A DNA stretch of 64,000 nucleotides from Ciona intestinalis (Eukaryota; Chordata; Ascidiacea; Phlebobranchia; Cionidae). Location of the stretch: NCBI RefSeq assembly GCF_000224145.3, contig NW_004190472.2, positions 248,001 through 312,000 on the forward strand, in the 5' to 3' direction. Positions 47,019-58,814 of this stretch are shown here, in pieces (within the stretch, counting starts at the first letter, position 1; the number at the start of each line of letters is the position of its first letter). A model generated the notes under the pieces. The model was not told the origin of the DNA, made no database searches, and saw only the letters and a program-made list of their open reading frames with translations. Both the position numbers and the translations under genes were made by a program.

Positions 47019-48617
47019 AGGTGACATTGTTACAATGTGCGTAGACTCCAAATACTTTTGCCTTTTTACTGCGACGCACATTCGTTAATTTAAAAAAAAC
47101 GATAAAATTTTAAAAGTTATCAAAAGTCACTAAATATGCGGAGATATATATCGTTAGAGAAATATGCATGGGGGAATGTTAGAGTTATTCTCAGTGGTTT
47201 ATTGTGTATTTAATGCAGGAATATTTACACACATTTGCTATAATTAAAATGAAATGAAAATTTATGCATTCGGCCTGTTTATAGTTTCAATGTCTTTGCA
47301 CCAAAGGATACCTCTTATGTGTTAGGATTTTACCATGCATATGTAAAATTTAAATCTGACTTACCAAAAAATATAATTTTAACTGCTTTGCTGGTATACT
47401 TAAAAAAATTAACTAATTTTTTGTCGAACTATTTTGCCTCAGAAGTAAAAAGCTAAGTTTGGATTTTTTTTTTGTGCATCATACTTTTGCCTTTTCTTCT
47501 GGTATTTTATATGGGTGAGGTCCTTTGGTGAGGCACACCAGGGATCTGGGATTTGAGCCAGAATTGCCCATCACCCATATTTTTCTGGTAATGCTTCAGC
47601 TGGTGAAGTGGTTTGTTCTAGGCAATTAGATGTGGTTTACTTGTGATGCATATCTTGTGCATCTGTATTTCGTTTGTTACCCGTATAATGCAGTGATTCA
47701 ACTTTGTGACTAAATATTTCAGTTTACTGTGGGCGATAGATTTCGGTTAAATAAATTAAATTGCGGGTAAACTGTTTTAATCAAGAGTGGGAAAGTTCTA
47801 ATAGAACAGGTTCAAGGCTCGTCGCTGCTATCATTGTGGCCCATGTTTTGTTGGGCAAGACACTCAACGGCAATTGCTCCAACCAACTAATGAGTTGTAT
47901 TAATTATCAGGTATGAAGAAAAAAAAATCACTTATTAAAATTACATAGGTGGTAACTCATAAGCGGGCACGAGGTGTATTAAACAGACCATCCGTGTTAT
48001 AACGACTGTTGTTGCCCCGCCATGCGAGGATAAATAAGTTACATACGTGGTAACTTGTAAGCAGGCACAAGGTGTATAAAACAGAACACACATGTTATAA
48101 CGACTGTTGTTGCCCCGCCATGCGAGGATAAATAAGTTACATACGTGGTTACAACACGGCATAAGGTGTATGAAACAAAACACCTGTGCTATAACAACTC
48201 GCGTTTTGTTTGCGATACAAGGATAAAGCATGTGATTCTTTTTATGCATGGGTGATATTTCAGACAACTCATTAGTGGCCACTGGGTTAAAGCAATTTTT
48301 TCTAAGTGTCTTGCCCAAGGAAACATGCTACACTACTGGGTTAAAGCAAGAATGTAACACAGCTTACTGGCCGCACTGTAGTGGAGACAAGACCAGGTAT
48401 TGGAAGTTGTAATGGTCAGTCAGCAAGTAATCAAACATTAACCATGTAGTGCGGCTGTACTTGTGTAGAACCGGATTGTTCTGATAAAAGTTACAACACC
48501 AGACATGCTGGAACATAATGTTTGTTTGCCCCCTAACTTGTAAAGATAAGGGCCCGGAACTACAAAAATAGGGCAGTATTGAAGCATCAGAAGCATTTAC
48601 AGTGTAGGGGAGACATT
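47019..48617. other. Intergenic region between IFRD and the SLC5 gene
   Basis: 47019-47800 is AT-rich, with a repeat C fragment at 47510-47580 and otherwise nothing recognisable. 47810-48330 is a composite SINE with three tail modules. 48330-48617 should hold the SLC5 promoter and 5' UTR; no clear TATA box was identified. Confidence 0.5.
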
Positions 48618-51600
48618 ATGCAAACTGTGGAGATGCATACTACTGCAAGTTTCGAGTCTTCTGCAGAAATATCTGCAACAACTCAAGCTTATGAGAAAGG
48701 GAAAGCGAATTTAGGAACCGTGGATATCGTGATTGTTGTTGTTTATATTGCAGCCACGTTTGCGATTGGAATATGGGTGAGTTATGTGTGGAATGGGTTT
48801 ATGTTGTGACACAGTTGGTTAGCGCCGCTGCCTTTAACCCAGAGGTAATGGGATCCAGGCTCGACGCTGCTACCATTATGGGCGTATGACCGTATGTGTT
48901 CTTGGGCAAGACACTTATTAGCAATTGCTACAATCCAGTGGTCACTAATGGGTTGTCCAAGTTGTCAGTCATTCTAAAAAAAAACAATCAACCACAAAGT
49001 TACATACATGGTAACTCGTAAGCGACCATGAGGTGTATGGAACAGAATACCCAAGTTATAACGACTGTAGTTGCCCTCTACACAAGGATAAATAAGTTCA
49101 ATTCAAATCAATGCTACAAACTTCTTGCAGGCTTCGTTTGGTGGATTCCGTGGAACTCTTAAAAGTTATTTTCTTGCTGGACGTGATATGTTTTGGCTGC
49201 CTGTTGGTGCTTCCATATTCGCTTCCAACATTGGGAGTGGTCACTTTATAGGATTAGCTGGAGCTGGTGCTGCTGGTGGCATTGCTATTGGGTCATTCGA
49301 GTGGATTGCACCTTACAATATCCTGATGCTAGGTTGGATATTCCTCCCAATATATTTGGCTTGTGGGGTGAGTTGGAGTGATATGAGCATTGGCGCAGCC
49401 AGTGGGGGATTTCGGGGGTCGTGACCCCCCCCCCCCTTTTAAACCCCCCAAAAAATTATAAAAATAAAAAAAAAAAAAAATTTTAAATTAAAAATAAATA
49501 TTTTTTTTGGAAAAATGTTTTAATTACCCCCCCTTTTTTTTCTGGCTGCGCCACTGGGTATGAGTGATATGTTAATGTTACCATTGTGAAACAGATTGTC
49601 TATTATAATTTATAATTCATTACTACATATGTTGCACTTACAGTCTAAGGTAGTCCAAAAATAAGGCATAATGCAACATATTCAAGTTGTCACCGATGCC
49701 GTGACTCCCACCTCTAACAGATTGAAAGCTCTTTGCTCCAGCCAAATAATTTCTTATCGGTTATCATGTCTGTCATACGTGGTAACTTGCCATCTAACAC
49801 AAGGTGTATGAAACAAAACATATAAAACTAGACCACCTGTGTGTGATAATTCATTCTTGACAAAATAAAGCTGTTTTATTCATTTTTAGCTTGCACATTT
49901 ACAACTTATATTTGCACCAGGTCTACACCATGCCAGAGTATCTTTACCGACGTTTCGGTGGTATTCGACTGCGTTTGACGTTGTCTATTATCTCCTTAGC
50001 ATTGTACGTGCTCACTAAAATAGCTGTTGACCTCTACGCTGGTGCCATGTTTATCCAGCAAGCTTTTGACATCAACCTGTACTTAGCTATAGGTAATGGA
50101 ATAATCTTCTACAAAATACAACCAAATAATTTCTACCAAATACATATGGTATGAATACATATGGAGAAATAGCTAGATACATACGTGGTAACTTGTAAGC
50201 TGGCACGAGGTGTATGAAACAGAACACCCTTGTTATCAACGATTGTCGTTGCCCCGCCATGCGAAAATAAATAGGTTACATACGTGGTAACTTGTAAGCT
50301 GGCACGAGGTGTATGAAACAGAACACCCTTGTTATAACGATTGTCGTTGCCCCGCCATGCGAAAATAAATAGGTTACATACGTGGTAACTCGTAAGCTGG
50401 CACGAGGTGTATGAAACAGAACACCCTTGTTATAACGATTGTCGTTGCCCCGCCATGCGAAAATAAATAGGTTACATACGTGGTAACTTGTAAGCTGGCA
50501 CGAGGTGTATCGTGTGTGAAACAGAATACCCATGCTATTACGACTGTCATTGCCTCACCATGCAGGAATACACGTTACATACATGGTGTATGAAACAGAA
50601 TGCGCGTGTTTTTTTTTAACAACTTTTGTTGCCCTGCCATGCAAAGATAAAAAAAACATATTTATTTAAAATGTTTCAGCGAGACAAAGTCGTTAAGTTA
50701 TATACTGTTTTCTTTTCAGTTTCCCTGCTTATAATAACCGCCATATACACAGTGCTTGGTGGGTTGAAGGCTGTTATATACACGGACACAATGCAAACGG
50801 TGATCATGCTTGCCGGGGGAATTCTGCTTATGATCATAAGTAAGTACTTTGTTTATATTTTTATATCAAAACCAGCACTGTGGTTTGGGGGGCTGGCTTA
50901 GCTCTAGAGGATAGGGCTTTAAGGTTTAATGTTGCAAACATTGTGGAGATGTGCCCTTGGGCAGGACACAAAACGGATATTGCTTCAAATTACATCTTAT
51001 TTAAAAGTTATCCAAAAACATGAAAAAATACCAAAAAATAAAAAAAATCTCAAAAAAGTATTTTCACAAACTTACACATTTGCAAAAAATAAAATATCAA
51101 TATCTATCTCTCATATCAATATTTTTCTTACTGCAATACATTTCAACACTAACAATCTTTTTCAAGGTTTAATAGACGTTGAGGGCTACATATACCAGAC
51201 ATCTACTAAATCAGACAAAAAATCATTTCTATTTATACTTAATTCTCACGCCGGATACTGTGTACAGCTACCTTTACATTTCAAGATTAAAAAAACGAAC
51301 ATTTTTTTCAGGTTTCATAGAAGTTGGGGGTTACGAAAACCTAAAGACACTTTACATGGAAGCGATCCCGCAAACGACCAAAGATATTCTGGCAGTCGGT
51401 AACTCCACCACATGTGGCGTTCCAAGAGACGACTCGTTTCATTTATTTCGAGATCCAATCACCTCAGATCTACCCTGGCCTGGAATGATTTTCGGGATTT
51501 ATTTCCTTGGCTCGTGGTACTGGTGTACTGACCAGGTGAATGAATGCAACTTGTGTAATATTTGCCAGCGTAACGACAGTTGTTATAGTAGTTTCTCTCA

Positions 51601-54527
51601 TGGAGAGGAATGACAGTCTTCTTACATGGGTGTTCTGGTTCATACACTTCGTGACCTCTTACGAGTTACCACGTATGTAACTTATTTATCCTCGCGTGGC
51701 GGGGCAATGACACTCGTTATAACACGAATGTTTTGCTTCATACACCTCGTGCTCGTTTACAAGAGGGCATTTTTTTAGGGTGCCACTAGGTTGCAGAAAA
51801 AATGCTCACAGAATTGAAATGCCTTATTTGACCCATTATTCAGTTTTGTCCAACATTGGTGAATGTAATCAGTATTTTGCATTCACAGGTGATTGTACAA
51901 AGAGCTCTTGCTGCTAAAAGTTTAAACCACGCCAAAGCAGGTTGTCTTGTGGCTGGAACGCTGAAAATTCTCCCTATGTATATGATTGTTATGGCAGGTA
52001 AATACTAAATATGAATGTACCCTTAGAATATAAAGTAAATACTAATATGAATGTACCCTTTTTTATTTAAAAAAAATGACCAAACAAAACAATAACCTAA
52101 ATATAGAGACAAAAAAAGGGGGGGGGGAGTAAATCTGGTTTATCTGTTAAAAAAAGAAAAAAAAAGGTTTACGCATGAAAAAAATAGTTTACCTGTTTAA
52201 AAAAATATATTTTTTATCCAAGGCATGATCAGCAGAGTGTTATTCCCCGATGAGGTCGCATGCGCTGTGCCGAGCGAATGCTTAAGGATTTGCGGCAACG
52301 AACAAGGGTGTTCGAATATTGCATACCCGAAGCTGGTGCTTGAATTGTTACCAAGTGGTAGGAATGGCTGGCTTGATTTATATACTCCTCTTTTCATTAT
52401 GTAAAACAAATGTATGCAAATAAACATGCCACCTGGCAAGGAAAAAGTCAAAAGAATAATACAGGGTGTTGTGAAAGTCACTGTGCACTTGCATATTTAT
52501 TAACAAACATGTTTCAGTGTAGAATCCAGGAGGTAAATATGAATGACAACCCCCCCAAAAAATAATCACCCACAAAGTAACATGCACGGTAATTTGTAAG
52601 CTGGCATGAGGTGTTAAACCCGTGTGATAACGACTGTCGTTTTCCGGCCACGCGAAGATAAAGTACAAATTATATTCAATTGTAAAAGATGTTGAAAGTG
52701 ACCCCTGTTAGCATCAATACAGTAAATATAAAATAATTTCTTAGAATATACACCTAATATATAATATTGTTCATACACACAGGACTACGTGGTATAATGG
52801 TAGCAGCCATGTTATCAGCGCTGATGAGTTCCCTCACGTCAATCTTCAACAGCACAAGTACTGTGTTTACTATCGATGTGTGGAAACGAATCCGCAAGGG
52901 GGCGACGGAGAGGGAGATGCTAATTGTTGGAAAGTGAGAACTTTCAAAATAAAAGTCTAAATAGAAGAATGTAACTGTATCTCTCTTCACCTAAAACCAT
53001 CCAGATTGTACATTTAAGTTTCAATCATCTTTTGCATTTTTTTTGTAGAATGCTTGTTTAGCTATCGATGTTTCTTGATATGTTATGTAACCTACAGAGT
53101 GGCATACGTGGTAACTTGTAATATGTTGGGAATGGGTCAACTTTGGCCTGAGTCAGAGATCTTATACATACCATGTTTGACTTTTTCTACCATTGTGGGC
53201 GTATGTGTCGTTGCGAAGACACTTAACAGCAATTGCTCCCAATGTTACTAATGGGTTGTCGAAATTATTAGCCATTTAAAAAAAAAGTTTTTTCCAAAAA
53301 ACAGAGCATAACAATTGTTTTTGCTACGCTATGTGGGGACAATTAAGTTGAATTTAAACTGTCTTACTTATTGAACCAATACTTAGTTTAATAATATCAC
53401 TTAAACAACATTTTTTCCCCAGGCTCACGGTTTGCGTTCTAGTTGTGATAAGTATTCTATGGATCCCCGTGCTTCTATCGTCAGCTGGTGGCCAACTATA
53501 TATTTATCTTCAATCTATCCAATCAGCGCTTGGTCCGCCTATATTTGTGCTTTATCTGTTTGCTATTGCATGGCCTAGAGTGAACGAACAGGTAGATATG
53601 AATGAAAGTAACTTATGTGGTGGGGTAACAGAAGTCATTATACCATGAGTGTTCGTTTCATAAACATCATGCCCACTTACGAGTTATCATGTATGTAACA
53701 TAGTTTTTTTAATTTTAAAGTTTTTTAAAAATTTTTGTTAAAAATTTTTTGAATGACTGACGGTTGATACAACCCATTAGTGGCCACTGGGTTGAAGCAA
53801 TTGCCATATAGTATCTTGCCCAAGGACACATGCACCCACAGTGGTAGCAGCACAGAGTCTACTTTGCCACAACGCTATATAAGGATACCTGCAAACCTAA
53901 ATGCTTACCAAGCAATCTTTCCAGGGTGCATTTTGGGGTTTACTCAGCGGCTTTACCGTCGGTGTTATTCGGTTGGTTTTGGATTTTACGTACGGAGCTC
54001 CAGGGTGTGACCACGATGACTCAAGACCCTGGATTGTTTCGAGGTAGATGAGTTTAAGATTTTTCTCTTTGTTATAATATGGAGAAGACAGGACACCTTT
54101 ATCACATAATGTCCAAATATTCCGATCAAGTTTTAAACATTTAACAACGGTCTATGGGAGTCTTGAGATTATAGTTTTATAATTCTTCGAATGTTCTTTG
54201 TTTACTACTAAATGGGACGAGAAAATAGAATGAAGAGGTGTCCCATTTTCCCCCACCCTACCATATTTTTTGTATGGGATTTAGACCAGAGTTGGCCCAT
54301 TACCCCAACACCTGGAAAGCTATGTCCTTTGTGAAAATGGTGCCGGGACACCGTAGCTCAGTCAGCCTTAGAAAGTTAAGGTTTAATCTTCTACTTATGT
54401 TATGACTTAAATTATATTTTGTATCTACAGGGTAAATTATCTTCATGTTTCCCCGATTGTGTTTGTGATATCGAGCGTTGTAACTTTGACTATCAGTTAC
54501 CTCACTAAACCATTATCAACAGAACAG
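48618..54527 (+). CDS. SGLT-type Na+/sugar cotransporter (SLC5 family), C-terminus missing
   Basis: Sodium-coupled sugar transporter of the LeuT fold in the plasma membrane. Exons: 48618-48776, 49131-49367, 49921-50092, 50720-50839, 51312-51535, 51889-51997, 52223-52357, 52783-52933, 53423-53591, 53925-54043, 54431-54527; 564 codons, then a donor. The start is ATG 48618; the frame is open further up without ATG. Substrate-site residues of human SGLT1 are all present: Asn and His in [12 protein letters not shown], Glu in GSFEW, Tyr-Trp in SWYWCTDQ, Lys in LKILP, Gln in YLQSIQ. The Na2-site motif SSLTSIFNS is intact. Best match is the SGLT1/SLC5A9 branch, member unresolved. The final loop and last helix (about 90-100 residues) are expected in or beyond the gap 54843-55342. 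Confidence 0.9.
48810..49115 (+). repeat. Full-length composite SINE with tRNA-like head (SLC5 intron 1)
   Basis: Most complete copy in the window. The tRNA-like head has TTGGTTAGCGCCGCTGCC (A-box-like) and GAGGTAATGGGATCCAGG (B-box-like), then the body GCTGCTACCATTATGGGCG and TTCTTGGGCAAGACACTTA. A linker CACTAATGGGTTGTCCAAG follows, and finally one tail module ending AAGGATAAATAAGTT. Confidence 0.7.
49388..49556. mobile_element. hAT-type MITE (SLC5 intron 2)
   Basis: Ends CATTGGCGCAGCCAG and CTGGCTGCGCCACTG. Flanking octamers GATATGAG and GGTATGAG agree at 7 of 8 bases. The interior is C- and A/T-homopolymers. It lies 20 bases downstream of the exon 2 donor. Confidence 0.75.
50180..50610. 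repeat. Young tandem array of tail modules (SLC5 intron 3)
   Basis: Three nearly identical units plus two diverged ones, period 97-98 bases, starting at about 50180, 50278, 50375 and 50473 with TACGTGGTAACTTGTAAGC. The near identity indicates recent tandem expansion, in contrast to other arrays. Confidence 0.8.
51167..51200 (+). pseudogene. Relic duplicate of the start of SLC5 exon 5
   Basis: TTTTTCAAG followed by GTTTAATAGACGTTGAGGGC resembles the genuine exon 5 boundary at 51312 (TTTTTTCAG then GTTTCATAGAAGTTGGGGGT). It is in the same phase and would read SLIDVEGY against SFIEVGGY. Similarity fades after about 30 bases and no donor follows. A Harbinger-like MITE end lies at 51251-51274. 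Probably a truncated exon duplication. Confidence 0.45.
51251..51274. mobile_element. Solo terminus of the Harbinger-like MITE
   Basis: GATACTGTGTACAGCTACCTT matches the right end of the element at 6632-6773 with one difference. No opposite end nearby. Confidence 0.55.
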
Positions 54528-54790
54528 GTGGGATAACGATACCCGTTATAACATTTGTGTACACATCGCGTGCCCGCTTATAAGTTACCACATATGCAAC
54601 TTATTTATCCTCGCATGGTAGGGCCATGACAGTCATTATAACACTTCCCATTTGGTAGTAAAGAAATAACAATTACATAATTATAAAACGGTATCCTCAG
54701 AATCTGAAAAATCATTGGTAATCGTTTAAAAATGATTAGAAAATATCGGATTTAGGTGATATCGGTATCCCATCTTACCCCACAGTGCTA
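54085..54790. mobile_element. MITE A copies around the last visible SLC5 exon
   Basis: 54085-54265 (first subfamily, in intron 10) and 54645-54790 (second subfamily, ends CATCTTACCCCACAGT). A repeat C scrap is at 54270-54320 and a tail module at 54535-54640. Confidence 0.6.
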
Positions 54791-54842
54791 TATTTTACAT
54801 GACAATGTGTCATAAAAAGTAAGTAACTTATTATTAAACTTC

Positions 54843-55342
54843 NNNNNNNNNNNNNNNNNNNNNNNNNNNNNNNNNNNNNNNNNNNNNNNNNNNNNNNNNN
54901 NNNNNNNNNNNNNNNNNNNNNNNNNNNNNNNNNNNNNNNNNNNNNNNNNNNNNNNNNNNNNNNNNNNNNNNNNNNNNNNNNNNNNNNNNNNNNNNNNNNN
55001 NNNNNNNNNNNNNNNNNNNNNNNNNNNNNNNNNNNNNNNNNNNNNNNNNNNNNNNNNNNNNNNNNNNNNNNNNNNNNNNNNNNNNNNNNNNNNNNNNNNN
55101 NNNNNNNNNNNNNNNNNNNNNNNNNNNNNNNNNNNNNNNNNNNNNNNNNNNNNNNNNNNNNNNNNNNNNNNNNNNNNNNNNNNNNNNNNNNNNNNNNNNN
55201 NNNNNNNNNNNNNNNNNNNNNNNNNNNNNNNNNNNNNNNNNNNNNNNNNNNNNNNNNNNNNNNNNNNNNNNNNNNNNNNNNNNNNNNNNNNNNNNNNNNN
55301 NNNNNNNNNNNNNNNNNNNNNNNNNNNNNNNNNNNNNNNNNN
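54843..55342. other. Assembly gap (500 N)
   Basis: Undetermined bases before a minisatellite. The SLC5 C-terminal exon(s) and polyadenylation site are expected here or shortly beyond. Confidence 0.9.
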
Positions 55343-56400
55343 ACAACCATAAAATTTAACGTGCCAATCAAGAAAATTACTGTGACAACCAAAAATATTA
55401 CAGTGACAACCAATAAAATTACGGTGACAACCAGAAAAATTACTATATCCACCAAAAAAATACTGTGACAACCCAAAAAATTATTGTATCAATTAAAAAA
55501 ATTACTGTTACAATCAATAAATTACTGTGACAACCAAAAAACTTAATCTGACAATCAATAAAATTACTGTGACAATCAAAAAAATTACTGTATTAATCAA
55601 AAAAGTTCTTGTGCCAATCGAAAAAAATTACTGTGACAACTAAAAAAGTTACTGAGCCAATAAAACAAAATTACGGTGACAACCAAAAAAATTACTGTGA
55701 TCAACCAAAATAAATACTGTGACAACCAAACAAATTATTGTATCAACCAAAAAAATTACAATGACAACCAACAAATTACTATGCAACCAAAAAATTTACT
55801 GTGACAACCAAAATAATTACTCTGCCATAAAAGAAAGTTATTGTGTTAATCAAAAATTTCCGTAATAATAAAAAATAATATTGTATTAATCAAAAAATTT
55901 ACTGTCGCCAATAAAACAAAATTACGGTGACAACCAAAAAAATTACTGTGATCAACCAAAATAAATACTGTGACAACCAAACAAATTATTGTATCAACCA
56001 AAAAAATTACAATGACAACCAACAAATTACTATGCAATCAAAAAATTTACTGTGACAACCAAAATAATTACTCTGCCATAAAAGAAAGTTATTGTGTTAA
56101 TTAAAAATTTCCGTAATAATAAAAAATAATATTGTATTAATCAAAAAATTTACTGTCGTTATCAAAAAAACTACTGTGGTAAAATTACTGTGGCACTCAA
56201 AAAGAATTAAACATGATGCTATCAGAAAACTGTCTGTGACAAAAAAAATGACCGTGACAACCAAAATAAGTCTGTGACTACAAAAAATAACGGGAAAAGA
56301 CAGAAAAATAATGACAATGTCATTCCAAAAATTATGCAAGACACCTCAAAAGTATCTTTGTCGTGCCCAAAATTTACTAGTAACAACCAAAATTACGATT
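55343..56400. repeat. AT-rich minisatellite, unit about 20 bp, with 261-bp higher-order copy
   Basis: Degenerate tandem units of the form GTGACAACCAAAAAAATTACT fill the interval. A longer block starting GCCAATAAAACAAAATTACG at 55656 recurs at 55917, nearly identical over about 250 bases, so a higher-order duplication is overlaid on the short unit. Open frames here are repeat artefacts. Confidence 0.85.
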
Positions 56401-58814
56401 TGTGCATTCTTTTGGTATAGTAGGGTTGGGGAGATGGGGCACCTTTCATTCTGTTTTCTCGTCCTAGTTAGTAATAAACAATAAACATTCAAAGAATTGT
56501 AAAACCCCATCCTTACGACTGCTATATAGAACGTTGTTAATTGTTAGAAACACGATCAGGACATTTGGGCATTATGTGCTAAAGGTGTCCCGTCTTTCCC
56601 CATTCTATTATACATATCATATCCAAGTACCTCTGCCACTCTTTTATTGAGATGTTTTTGTGAATTTTCATTTTTTATAAGGCTGACTATTTGTACGATT
56701 CAATAATAAACACTAGGTTGAAGCAATAGGCTTTAATTATATACATTATACATGACAACGCTGGTTAGCCGATACTGGTCAAGAGCGTTCCCACTGCTGT
56801 GTTAAAGTGCCGAAGTATTTCTTCTTAATTTGATCTAAATACAACTGAATAAACGTAGCGTGAATTTCCTCTTTGCTACCTGTTTATACTTGAGTGAATG
56901 TAATTTATTTATTCTCTACTGGCAGTGGGATGTTAGTCGTTATAACACAGGTGTTCGGTTTAATACACCTGCCAGCTTGCGAGTTACCACGTATCAGCTT
57001 GCGAGTTACCACGTATGTAAGTCTAACTGTGCGGGTGTTTTTTTTGTATAATTTTTTTTTAATATATGGTAAATAATTGAGACACCGCACTTTGCGCCAC
57101 TTACGAGTTACAATGTATATAATTTTGTGTTTTTTTTTCTTCTTTTTTTTAAAAGGAACGGCTGAGAATTTAGACAACTCGTAAGGGAGCGTTGGGTTGT
57201 AAAGTTTCTGTTGCAAACTGACACTGCCTTCTCATCTAAACGGCTGGCAATAGATACGACACTTGTGCAGGTTATCAATGTTTCATTTCGAAGCTACTCG
57301 GCGTAAAAAGTGGAAAACAAACAAGTTTCACAGTGTTAAGGGGGATTTCTTTAGTGACGCACTACCACACAGCACGGGGTAGGCAGCGGCCAGGCATGCA
57401 CGTGTTGAACCGGGTAAAACTGGTTAAAACCGGCTAGAAACTAGTTAGAATCGGCCCAAACTTGGTGAAAACTGGTTAAAACCGAGTAAAACTTGGTTAA
57501 AACAGGGTAAAACTGTTTAAAATATGAGTAAAAATGGTCCAAAAACTTGTACAGCACCCGTGACGTTAACGGTGTTTTGAATGACAAACGTACTGAATAA
57601 AAGGCACAAAATCCCAATTTTCAGTGCAAAATATCAAAAGCTGGTGGCATATTAAGACGAAACAAGGCATTTGATTCAACTTACATTACTGTCAGAGCGT
57701 TGAAAATTGATAGCCCGGTGCGTTGAAGTCGCCATTAAATTGGAGGGGGGGGTAAAAGTATTAAAATCCGAAAGAGAGTTTCGCCTATTGATTGTTTTAA
57801 CGCAAAAATGTGATGTAACTATATGAATGCAAAATGATCGTTTAAAATCAGAAGTAAAAATGGAACAGTGCAATGGTGGGAAACTTGAATGGGAAAGACA
57901 GCAGACAGTCGATACGCCATCTATTATTCATGCGACTAATTGCATTAGTGGGGTCGCTGTCGTTTTGTTTCGCGATGCAGTAATGGGTCACACTGATGTT
58001 CACAGACGTAAACATTAAAAACCTTGTCGAGCATTGAGCTAGTGCAGAACCAGAAGAGATAAAAACGGAACAACCGACATTTTTTTTGTTAGAGTTGAAT
58101 AATTTGAATTTTCGCTTTTAACTTTTAATAAGAATTTGTTTTAACGCGTGCAACTTGTAGGCGATGAGGCGAATTAAAGGTTTGGAACGTAAGCTTTTAC
58201 ATTTCGTCGTTCGTGGGGAAAACAAGCGAATTTTAACGCATGCGGTGTCATGATCGATGGTCGCGACCTTAGAGGCCAGGAGGTGGCACGTAAATGGCTT
58301 TTTTGGTTTATGGAGCACAGGGTGCCGCGATAACACAACGTTTGATGCTTAACAGATAGGCAAAAGCGGACGACTGTTTAGTACATAAGTCATTAACAAG
58401 CGTTCGTGCACTAGCTTCGTTCCTGAGGGAAGGCTATTTATCTATTTTCGGTGATGAAGAAACTTTTCATTTGAGGGGATTTCGCGGAGGTCGTTTTATG
58501 TGAATCTCATTAATGAGAGTAAAAAAATAGTCGCGCCGTACGAGCGACCAGCAGAGTACTTGTGAAATGTGCACCGTTTTGTTTCGCTTAGTTCAATTTG
58601 CGCGCGTGCGGTAAAAGTGTAAAAAGAAAAAAAAGAAAAAGTGTGACGTCACAGTCGTTACGCTCCGCTGGTTAAAATGACGGAACGAAAATACAGTCGA
58701 CGAAAAAGGCGGCGACGGGAACGGAATTTAATGAAAATTTCATATGAGAGAGAGCAGGTCGATGAAAAATAAAAGAAAGCTAAAAGAAGTAAAAAAATAA
58801 AAGCTTCAACGAAG
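56401..58814. other. Intergenic region between the SLC5 gene and DYRK2
   Basis: 56418-56615 is a MITE A copy. 56880-57220 is a degraded SINE/tail module group. 57405-57545 is a short tandem repeat of the type GGTTAAAACCGG. The remainder should contain the DYRK2 3' UTR (minus strand). A CRE octamer is at 58644-58651. No gene seen. Confidence 0.5.

Noticed and set aside
50180-50610. Possible CRISPR-like array
   Set aside because: Units repeat along their whole length without unique spacers, and the genome is eukaryotic; it is a SINE-module tandem array.
54775-55476. Long minus-strand frames of 170-233 codons
   Set aside because: Produced by reading through 500 N and an AT-rich minisatellite.
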